Assembly (NCBI GenBank): GCA_910577315.1
Contig: CAJTME010000001.1
Coordinates: 362,440 to 426,439 of the forward strand
Reading direction: 5' to 3'
From: an uncultured Muribaculaceae bacterium
Lineage (GTDB): Bacteria; Bacteroidota; Bacteroidia; Bacteroidales; Muribaculaceae
Length of the DNA: 64,000 bases
In this document: one piece after another, positions 45,811-52,367 of the stretch
How positions within the stretch are numbered: position 1 is the first letter of the stretch
Layout: every line of letters starts with the position of its first letter
Notes under the pieces: generated by a model
Database searches by the model: none
What the model saw: the letters and a program-made list of their open reading frames with translations, nothing else
What the model was told of the DNA's origin: nothing
Program-made: the position numbers and the translations under genes

Positions 45811-47538
45811 ATGGTCAATGATATTTATGATCCGCTTGACGAATACATAAATGTATTTAAAGACAAGTTCATTGAGGTATCCAAAACCACGTTTGCCGAG
45901 CTTGCCGCCGAGGCCAACGTTGACATTGAACAAAACCGCCGCACCTGCGCAGAACTTTACGGAGCCGAAAATAGCCTTGACGACACACGCCGCTTAATCA
46001 GCCGTCTGATTGTGTGGCGCGCGGTGTTATGGCTTGCAGCTGCCAGCAGTCTGGTTGGCATAAGCCTAACTTACAATAATGAGTGGTGGCAACCGATGAC
46101 ATTCGCCATAGGAGCAGTAATCGTGATTTTTGTGCTATTTAACCAGATTCTGCCACAACTGAAGGAGATGAAAAATCAGCGCGATAATCTTGAAGCACGC
46201 ATCAACCAACTACACAATGAGACTTGGCTACAGATGGAACCGCTTAACCGGCTCTATGACTGGGACGTGCTTACAAGAATGATGACGCAGACTGTGCCTC
46301 GCTTAGAATTCGACCCATATTTCACCACCCAGCGTCTTGCCGACCTCAAGGCGGTATATGATTGGGATGATTCGTTCAACGATGACCGCTCAGTGATTTT
46401 TTCACACTCAGGCTTGATCAACGGCAATCCATTTATAATTTGCCGCACCCGCCGCATGCAGTGGGGCGAGAAAACCTACCACGGTTCGCTGACTATCTAC
46501 TGGACCGAAACCAAACGCGACAGTAATGGCAACACCAAGACCGTCAGTTGCTCCCAAACCTTGCATGCCAGCATATCAAAGCCTTTTCCTGTTTACGACG
46601 AGAAAACGCAGGTATTTTATGGCAACACAGCTGCACCGAATCTGATTTTCAACCGTCACAAAAGCGGCTTTGCCGGAAAGGAAAGTTCATTGTCACACAA
46701 ATGGCAGAAGTACAAACTGCGTCGCAAAGCCCGCAATCTCAAGAATGCCGACTATGCCATGCTCACCAACGAAGACTTTGAAGTAGCCTTCAATACCAGC
46801 GACCGCAACAACAATCAGGAGTTTGCCATGCTATTCTCACCCTTGGCCCAACAGTCGATGATGGCCCTGATGGTAGACAATGACTTTGCATTCGGCGATG
46901 ATTTTGACTTCCTGAAAAACCGGATGATAAACACCATAGAGTCCGATCATCTGCAGCAGTTAAACCTCGATTTGAATCCTTCCGTGTATCACAACTTTGA
47001 CTACGACAAGGCCGAACACGACTTTTATAAGATAAACGCCATGTATTTCCGTGCCATTTATTTTAGCATGGCTCCGCTGCTGTGTGTGCCAATGTATCAG
47101 CAGATAAGACCGTTGCACGACATCTATGGCCGCGACATGAAAGCCGAAAGCTCCTTTTGGGAACACGAGTCCCTGGCCAACTTCTGGGGGCACGACCGCT
47201 TCAAGCATCCTGACTGTGTCACCGATTGCATACTCAAGACAGGGCGCCGACAGCTGAGCGACGGCGAGTCGATAATTGACGTCAAAGCCTACGGCTATCG
47301 AACCGAACCGCGGGTAACATATGTACGCAAATTCGGTGGAGATGGCCGCTATCATAATGTGCCAGTACAATGGGATGAATATCTACCGGTTGTTGGCGAA
47401 GGTTCCTTCCATATCAGAGAAGACAGCCAAAGCGAAGACGCCTCTATTACATGTGGCCAAAGGTTCAGACGCATACAATCAGTACTGCGCGAGTCGGACT
47501 GTGAACTTTACCGCCGCCATATAGCTTCGAAAGCATAA
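45811..47538 (+). CDS. LemA-associated membrane protein of unknown function (DUF3137-like)
   Basis: This 575-residue protein has an N-terminal helical part, two membrane segments at about 68-110 (VLWLAAASSLVGISLTY and MTFAIGAVIVIFVLFNQILP) and a large soluble C-terminal region. The layout, and the block with DYAMLTNEDFEVAFNTSDRN followed by FAMLFSPLAQQSMMAL, recall the DUF3137 group that is often encoded beside LemA. No enzymatic motif is recognised. The pair occupies the middle of a decayed island between a truncated toxin and an antitoxin relic. Confidence 0.6.
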   Translation: MVNDIYDPLDEYINVFKDKFIEVSKTTFAELAAEANVDIEQNRRTCAELYGAENSLDDTRRLISRLIVWRAVLWLAAASSLVGISLTYNNEWWQPMTFAIGAVIVIFVLFNQILPQLKEMKNQRDNLEARINQLHNETWLQMEPLNRLYDWDVLTRMMTQTVPRLEFDPYFTTQRLADLKAVYDWDDSFNDDRSVIFSHSGLINGNPFIICRTRRMQWGEKTYHGSLTIYWTETKRDSNGNTKTVSCSQTLHASISKPFPVYDEKTQVFYGNTAAPNLIFNRHKSGFAGKESSLSHKWQKYKLRRKARNLKNADYAMLTNEDFEVAFNTSDRNNNQEFAMLFSPLAQQSMMALMVDNDFAFGDDFDFLKNRMINTIESDHLQQLNLDLNPSVYHNFDYDKAEHDFYKINAMYFRAIYFSMAPLLCVPMYQQIRPLHDIYGRDMKAESSFWEHESLANFWGHDRFKHPDCVTDCILKTGRRQLSDGESIIDVKAYGYRTEPRVTYVRKFGGDGRYHNVPVQWDEYLPVVGEGSFHIREDSQSEDASITCGQRFRRIQSVLRESDCELYRRHIASKA

Positions 47539-47565
47539 GTTTGAAAATACTACACTGTACACGAG

Positions 47566-47712
47566 AATGATGTCCATGGGTTTAGAAGTTCCATAACCGA
47601 GATATTCCCCACCATTGAATAAGCGGAAATATCTGTCGGAGAAATTTTCAACAATGCAGATGCAGGATTGGGCAGCGTTGGTTTTCGGGCAATCTCAAAA
47701 GCCATGGCATGA
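47566..47712 (+). pseudogene. Unidentified coding relic with an internal stop
   Basis: One frame reads NDVHGFRSSITEIFPTIE, a stop, then AEISVGEIFNNADAGLGSVG and FRAISKAMA before a second stop. The protein-like composition on both sides of the stop suggests a decayed gene end. I cannot name the family. Confidence 0.25.
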
Positions 47713-47728
47713 CAGCCAATGCCTATGA

Positions 47729-47857
47729 AAATCCCAGATTTCCCGTCTTGAAAATGGCCGGAACATCACAATTACGACCTTGCGCCGTATATTTAAGGCT
47801 ATGGACGTACCTATGAAATTAGATCTTGGTGAACTTGGCGCCTTTGCCATTTGCTAA
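47729..47857 (+). pseudogene. C-terminal relic of an XRE (HigA-like) antitoxin
   Basis: The frame reads KSQISRLENGRNITITTLRR and continues IFKAMDVPMKLDLGELGAFAIC to a stop. This is the second half of the helix-turn-helix plus the tail of XRE antitoxins that accompany Gp49-like toxins. The first half is missing and a stop (47726-47728) closes the frame upstream. It is probably the lost partner of the truncated toxin at 44655-44954. Confidence 0.6.
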
Positions 47858-47864
47858 ATAAAAT

Positions 47865-47912
47865 CGAACGGCACTCCAAAAGTTTTGTGTATAGCTTTTG
47901 GAGTGCCGTTCG
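47865..47912. terminator. Perfect 18-bp inverted repeat
   Basis: Arms 47865-47882 and 47895-47912 (CGAACGGCACTCC with GGAGTGCCGTTCG at the outer ends) pair perfectly around 12 bases. On the minus strand it follows the NlpE-like gene and is followed by ATTTTATTT, fitting a terminator there. It also closes the decayed island. Confidence 0.8.
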
Positions 47913-47935
47913 CTCATCCGATGGGATGGCGGGGG

Positions 47936-48412
47936 TTATTTCAGGGTGAGGGTGTAGTTCAGGGGCGAGTCGGCCTTTGTGAGGTCTGCGCCGACAAGGG
48001 TGATGGCTTTGTCCGAGTCGATGAGGAAGTAAAGGGGAGTGGCCGTGGCGTCCGATTCCTTGTCGGGGGTGAGGACAATGTATTTCTGCGATGGATCAGA
48101 GGGGGTGCCGGTTTTCACCTGGAAATCGCCTTCGGTGCGGAACGTCTGGCTGTCGCGCACACCGTCCACAGCCGTAGAATCTGCCTGAAGGTACACCTCG
48201 GTGAGGTCATAGTCGCCGTCGGTGCAGTTCTTGTCGTCGCTGTAATCGAGGCTGAGCGTGTAACGTATGCCCTCGCAGTCGGCCGCAGGCAGCACACCGA
48301 CATAAGTTTCATTTTTATCGCATGTGGATGTTGCCGCTGTATCGGTGGCAGTCTTGCCGGTGCATGCCGTGAAGGCTACCGCACCGAGAGCCAGAAGATA
48401 GATTGCTTTCAT
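47936..48412 (-). CDS. NlpE-like lipoprotein
   Basis: This 158-residue protein has a lipoprotein signal (LLALGAVAFTACTG). The segment YVGVLPAADCEGIRYTLSLD matches the NlpE N-terminal domain, in which the usual motif is CADC. Here the first Cys is Ala, leaving a single Cys. A second NlpE-type block (FRTEGDFQVKTGTPSD, then YIVLTPDKE) follows. NlpE proteins take part in copper tolerance and surface sensing in Proteobacteria; the role in Bacteroidota is less clear. It stands alone, ended by the inverted repeat at 47865-47912. Confidence 0.75.
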   Translation of the reverse strand: MKAIYLLALGAVAFTACTGKTATDTAATSTCDKNETYVGVLPAADCEGIRYTLSLDYSDDKNCTDGDYDLTEVYLQADSTAVDGVRDSQTFRTEGDFQVKTGTPSDPSQKYIVLTPDKESDATATPLYFLIDSDKAITLVGADLTKADSPLNYTLTLK

Positions 48413-48528
48413 AATGTTGACTTTTTAGAGTTATAACAATCCAAACAAGAAGACCTTAAACTTTGTTCAGCATAAGTGAGCGACCATGCGCATAAATTAA
48501 TTAACTTTGCCAACAAAAACATCACAAC

Positions 48529-49545
48529 ATGAGATTACACCTGCTCCACATCATCATAGCGGCAATACTTGCCACATTCACCTCGGCAGCCTCGGGGTGG
48601 CAGCCCGACGTGTTGGGCGAGGGATTCGAGATGCGGTATGTCGAACAGCCCGACGATTATTCAGGCCCGGTGCGCTCAACAATCGTCCGCAGCCGCTCGG
48701 CCTGTGCCGAAGGTGTCGGAGTGCTCTATGTCCACGGATTCAATGATTATTTTTTCCAGAAGGAGATGGCCCGGGAGTTCACCGACCATTGCTATGATTT
48801 CTACGCCGTCGACCTGCGCAAGTACGGGCGGTCGATTCTGCCGGGCCAGCGGATGTTCGAACTGCGCGACATCAGCGAGTATTTCGCCGACATTGACTCG
48901 GCCATAGTGCAGATGAAGGCCGACGGCATCCGCGACATCATCCTGATGGGCCACTCAACGGGAGGCCTGACCACGGCGGCCTACATGGCGTCCAACCCCG
49001 ACCCCGCCATACGCGCGCTGGTGCTCAACAGCCCGTTCCTCGACTGGAACCAGTCGAAATTTCAGGAGAAATTCCTGATTCCGGCCGTGCGCTCGTTCAG
49101 TCCGCTGATGAAAAAGCTGAACATCCCCCAGGGCGACAGCGACAGCTATGCCCGCAGCCTGCTGAAAAGCATGGACGGGGAGTGGGAATATGACACGGAC
49201 TGGAAACTGACGGTATCGCCGCCAGTCGAGGCATCGTGGATCGCGGCCATCGACGCCGCCCACGACATCGTGCAGAACGATCCCGCCATCGCCGTGCCGA
49301 TACTGCTGATGCACTCCGACCGCACGGTGCGCGACGGCGACCCGGCGGACACCTACGGCCATGCCGACGCGGTGCTCGATGTCGAGGACATCTCGCGCTA
49401 TGGCAGGCAACTGGGGATAATGGTGACGGAAATCACCGTGCGCGGCGGCCTGCACGACCTGGTGCTGTCGGCGCCGGCAGTGCGCACGGCCCTCTACGAT
49501 TATCTTTTCGCGTGGCTGTCAAAGACCGTGCCGGCAACTTACTGA
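48529..49545 (+). CDS. Secreted alpha/beta hydrolase (S33-like)
   Basis: This 338-residue protein has a signal peptide (cleavage near FTSAASG). The nucleophile elbow is GHSTGG (residues about 141-146) and VLYVHGFNDYF forms the oxyanion strand. An aspartate in LLMHSDRTVRDGD and a histidine in VRGGLHDLVL complete the triad. It resembles monoacylglycerol-lipase/serine-aminopeptidase-type hydrolases; the substrate is unknown. A TAACTTTG box lies at 48502-48509. Its 3' end overlaps the convergent kinase gene by seven bases. Confidence 0.87.
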   Translation: MRLHLLHIIIAAILATFTSAASGWQPDVLGEGFEMRYVEQPDDYSGPVRSTIVRSRSACAEGVGVLYVHGFNDYFFQKEMAREFTDHCYDFYAVDLRKYGRSILPGQRMFELRDISEYFADIDSAIVQMKADGIRDIILMGHSTGGLTTAAYMASNPDPAIRALVLNSPFLDWNQSKFQEKFLIPAVRSFSPLMKKLNIPQGDSDSYARSLLKSMDGEWEYDTDWKLTVSPPVEASWIAAIDAAHDIVQNDPAIAVPILLMHSDRTVRDGDPADTYGHADAVLDVEDISRYGRQLGIMVTEITVRGGLHDLVLSAPAVRTALYDYLFAWLSKTVPATY

Positions 49546-50192
49546 GCCATCTGCTTTTTCCGGGCTTCCATATAGGCCACCACTATGTCGGCGATGGCCT
49601 CCAGCCCGAGACGCGATGAGTCGAAAGTGATGTCGTAAGTGGCGGCGTCGCCCCAGGTGCGGTCGGTATAGAAATTATAGAACTCGGAACGCAGTTTGTT
49701 GGTCTTGCGCAGAATAGAGCGGGCTTCCGACTCCTTTTTGCAGTCGTGGCGCGCCATGATGCGCTTGACGCACTCGTCTTCGGGCGCATGCAGGAAGATG
49801 TTGACGGCGCCGGGAAAGTCGCGCAGCACATAATCGGCCGTGCGGCCCACGATGACACAGGGCCCCTTGGCCGCAATCTCGCGGATAAAATCGCTTTGGG
49901 CGCCATATACCGACTCGCCGCTCACCGAATTCGGTCCCGTGTACCAAGCCAGCGCGTTGTAGCCCATGCTCATGGGCAACAGTCCCGAGAGGAATCCCGG
50001 GGCACGCTCGTCGTTTTTCTCAAAAATCGAGAGGTCGAGCCCGGCGCGGGCCGCGGCCTCGTTGAGAAGTTCCTTGTCGTAATATGCAAAACCGAGGCGT
50101 TTCGCCAGAATCTGGCCAAGCGCCCGGCCGCCGGCTCCGAACGAGCGTCCTATGGTGATTACAAAATGGGCTGGAAGTTGGGATGATGTCAT
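49539..50192 (-). CDS. Cytidylate-kinase-like P-loop protein
   Basis: Starting at 50192 (MTSSQLPAHFVITIGRSFGA) gives 218 residues. An atypical P-loop, GRSFGAGGRALGQILAKRLG, is followed by FAYYDKELL. IVGRTADYVL and a lid-like RKTNKLRSEFYNFYTDRTWG follow. This is the cytidylate-kinase-like family that is widespread in gut bacteria and distinct from Cmk. The substrate is not established. A minus-strand TAATTTTG box (50232-50225) supports this start over the frame start at 50258. It overlaps the hydrolase gene tail by seven bases. Confidence 0.82.
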   Translation of the reverse strand: MTSSQLPAHFVITIGRSFGAGGRALGQILAKRLGFAYYDKELLNEAAARAGLDLSIFEKNDERAPGFLSGLLPMSMGYNALAWYTGPNSVSGESVYGAQSDFIREIAAKGPCVIVGRTADYVLRDFPGAVNIFLHAPEDECVKRIMARHDCKKESEARSILRKTNKLRSEFYNFYTDRTWGDAATYDITFDSSRLGLEAIADIVVAYMEARKKQMAQ

Positions 50193-50323
50193 CGTCGAAA
50201 GCGTGTTTTGGAGGTATAACGTCACAAAATTAACAAATTCCGCCCATAAATGGCTCATTTTGGCGATTTATTTCGTAATTTTGCTTCATCAACATACCGA
50301 TACACCTAAAAACATCTGAAAAA

Positions 50324-51133
50324 ATGCGTCTTATAATCGAACCCACCTACGATGAAGTGTCCCGCTGGGCAGCCAACTACGTCGCAGCCCGCATCAACGA
50401 AGCAAATCCCACCGCCGAACATCCCTTCGTGCTCGGCTGCCCCACCGGCAGCTCGCCCCTGGGCATGTACCGCGAACTGGTGAAGCTGTGCAAGGAAGGC
50501 AAGGTATCGTTCAAGCACGTCGTAACATTCAACATGGACGAATACTGCGGTATTCCCCGCGACCACGAGCAGAGCTACTACACCTTCATGTGGAGCAACT
50601 TCTTCAACCACATCGACATCCTCCGCGAAAACGTCAACATCCTCAACGGCAACGCCGACGACCCCTGCGAGGAATGTCGCCGCTATGAGGAGAAAATCGC
50701 CAGCTACGGCGGCATCGACCTCTTCCTGGGCGGCGTGGGTCCCGACGGACACATCGCGTTCAACGAACCCGGCTCGTCGCTCACCTCGCGCACCCGCATG
50801 AAAACCCTCACCAAGGACACCATCATCGCCAACTCGCGCTTCTTCGACAACAACATCGACCTCGTGCCGAAGACAGCCCTCACCGTCGGCGTCGGCACCG
50901 TCATGGCCGCCAAGAGCGTGCTGCTCATCGTCAACGGCCACAACAAGGCCCGCGCCCTGCGCCACGGCGTCGAGGGTGGCATCTCGCAGATGTGGACCAT
51001 CTCAGCCCTCCAGATGCACCCCAAGGCCCTGATCGTGGCCGACGAAGACGCCTGCGCCGAACTCCAGGTGCAGACCTACAAATACTTCAAGGACATCGAG
51101 AGCGCAAACCTCGCCCCCGAAACCCAGCTATAA
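50324..51133 (+). CDS. nagB: Glucosamine-6-phosphate deaminase
   Basis: This 269-residue enzyme converts glucosamine-6-phosphate to fructose-6-phosphate and ammonia in amino sugar breakdown. Family blocks are LGCPTGSSPLGMYREL, FNMDEYCGIPRDHEQSYY, GGVGPDGHIAFNEPGSSL and the lid RTRMKTLTKDTI. Length matches the hexameric NagB of about 266 residues. A TAATTTTG box lies at 50276-50283. The 3' end and terminator are duplicated 1040 bases downstream. Confidence 0.95.
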   Translation: MRLIIEPTYDEVSRWAANYVAARINEANPTAEHPFVLGCPTGSSPLGMYRELVKLCKEGKVSFKHVVTFNMDEYCGIPRDHEQSYYTFMWSNFFNHIDILRENVNILNGNADDPCEECRRYEEKIASYGGIDLFLGGVGPDGHIAFNEPGSSLTSRTRMKTLTKDTIIANSRFFDNNIDLVPKTALTVGVGTVMAAKSVLLIVNGHNKARALRHGVEGGISQMWTISALQMHPKALIVADEDACAELQVQTYKYFKDIESANLAPETQL

Positions 51134-51191
51134 GAAGCCAGCCACATAAACGACGGGAAGCTGTGCCGACGCAGCTTTCCGTCGTTTTTTC
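51051..51191 (+). repeat. Direct repeat copy 1: nagB 3' end plus terminator
   Basis: These 141 bases match 52091-52231 with about four differences. They cover the last 27 codons of nagB, the stop codon and the whole terminator hairpin. The second copy lies after an AT-rich membrane-protein gene. Confidence 0.9.
51148..51190 (+). terminator. Terminator of nagB
   Basis: AAACGACGGGAAGCTG pairs with CAGCTTTCCGTCGTTT (one mismatch) around eight bases and runs into TTTT. Confidence 0.9.
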
Positions 51192-51242
51192 TTACCTGGG
51201 TAAAATACGCTCAAAAATGATCTTGCATAATAGGGAATATCT

Positions 51243-51256
51243 GGTTAACTTTAACC
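51243..51256. promoter_or_regulatory. Palindrome upstream of the AT-rich gene
   Basis: GGTTAA and TTAACC are separated by two bases, 36 bases before the ATG at 51292. It may be an operator, but is short. Confidence 0.3.
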
Positions 51257-51291
51257 AAATATTTAATGGCAATTTTATCTTATCCTAAAAA

Positions 51292-52029
51292 ATGAAAAAA
51301 ATATCTACAATCTTACTATTGTCAATTCCTTCATTTACATTTGCCGCAGCTGGTTTTGCAGATGCATACGATGAATACACGCAATGGATTCTACCCGCGT
51401 ATACCTATTGCCTTAGATTCGGACTCGTTTCATTACTTGTATTGATTATTCCGGCTTTGATTTGGAGAACGAAGATACGAGAGTTCATAGAACCATTGTC
51501 AAGATACCTGGTAAGACATCGAGTTTTGGCCATTATGTTTACTGGTATATTGTTCGGAATTTCGCTTGGTATAATTGCAACAGCTTACGAGGCGACTTGT
51601 GGGTTAATAGCAGCCTACCCTCTCATGGGCATGATGATCGGTTTCCCGTGGATGCTTGCAAATAGACGATTTAGAGAAAAATGCCTACTTTATCCATTAT
51701 GTATAAAGTGGGGATTGATGGTTTTCATATCATTAATAATAGCATCTCTTCTTTTCGTCATCCTAACGAATCATCATCTACTTTCAGGTACAAATATAAC
51801 ATATGTTACCCGTCAACATGTAATAGATCGGAGCTTCATTCCCCTTACGCATCCCTATGACAGTTTGAAAAAGATATGGTTCATGCCTCTTTTCTTCATA
51901 TATGAGACAATCATCCCGCTCCTCCTTTTGGGAGCAGGTAAGTTAAATCTATGGGGCCGCACTAAACTATATCAATTTAGACACAAGATACAAGAAAAAA
52001 ACAATAGTACTCAATCCCATTTCATATAA
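51292..52029 (+). CDS. AT-rich polytopic membrane protein, unknown
   Basis: This 245-residue protein has an N-terminal signal-like segment (STILLLSIPSFTFAAAG) and about five further membrane segments, then a basic polar tail (KLYQFRHKIQEKNNSTQSHF). I recognise no family. Codon and base use (many ATA, TTA, AAT codons) is strikingly more AT-rich than every core gene here, which points to transfer. It lies between two near-identical copies of the nagB 3' end, and its 3' end runs into the second copy. Confidence 0.75.
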   Translation: MKKISTILLLSIPSFTFAAAGFADAYDEYTQWILPAYTYCLRFGLVSLLVLIIPALIWRTKIREFIEPLSRYLVRHRVLAIMFTGILFGISLGIIATAYEATCGLIAAYPLMGMMIGFPWMLANRRFREKCLLYPLCIKWGLMVFISLIIASLLFVILTNHHLLSGTNITYVTRQHVIDRSFIPLTHPYDSLKKIWFMPLFFIYETIIPLLLLGAGKLNLWGRTKLYQFRHKIQEKNNSTQSHFI

Positions 52030-52052
52030 TTTTCTTCGCGCCGTGTGACATA

Positions 52053-52173
52053 CTCCGCGAAAACGTCAACGGTCAAAACAGGATACGCACCCTGCGCCGA
52101 GCTTCAGGTGCAGACCTACAAATACTTCAAGGACATCGAGAGCGCAAACCTCGCCCCCGAGACCCAGCTCTAA
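52053..52173 (+). pseudogene. nagB: nagB relic, second copy with internal deletion
   Basis: Bases 52053-52070 and the following 30 match nagB around 50926-50965 with several differences (TCAACGG, then CGCACCCTGCGCC). The frame then jumps about 85 bases to a region nearly identical to nagB 51051-51135, ending in the same stop codon. It is the tail of a second, diverged nagB-like gene or of a rearranged duplicate. Confidence 0.7.
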
Positions 52174-52231
52174 GAAGCCAGCCACATAAACGACGGGAAG
52201 CTGTGCCGACGCAGCTTTCCGTCGTTTTTTC
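52091..52231 (+). repeat. Direct repeat copy 2: nagB 3' end plus terminator
   Basis: This copy of 51051-51191 is offset by 1040 bases and differs at about four positions, two of them at 52101 and 52104. Upstream of 52091 the similarity to nagB is patchy. Confidence 0.9.
52188..52230 (+). terminator. Duplicated nagB terminator, now behind the AT-rich gene
   Basis: It is the same hairpin as at 51148-51190. It now serves the AT-rich membrane-protein gene that ends at 52029. Confidence 0.85.
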
Positions 52232-52310
52232 ATCCCGGTGGCACCTCTTTGGCAGGTTACAATCCGTTCCACTTACCACTTTTCCACGCCGTTAGCCAAT
52301 ATTTAATCTT

Positions 52311-52346
52311 TTTGCTTGCGGAATCCAGACCTATAGCGTATCTTTG
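52311..52346 (+). promoter_or_regulatory. Promoter of the 824-residue secreted protein
   Basis: TATCTTTG at 52339-52346 matches the -7 box; TTTG at 52311-52314 is 24 bases upstream, a little far. The ATG at 52368 follows 21 bases after the box. Confidence 0.5.
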
Positions 52347-52367
52347 CACAAATCAATTATCCGTTTC

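Noticed and set aside
50193..50258. Upstream 22-codon extension of the cytidylate-kinase-like gene
   Set aside because: It covers the likely -7 promoter box, and the P-loop domain is complete from the start at 50192.
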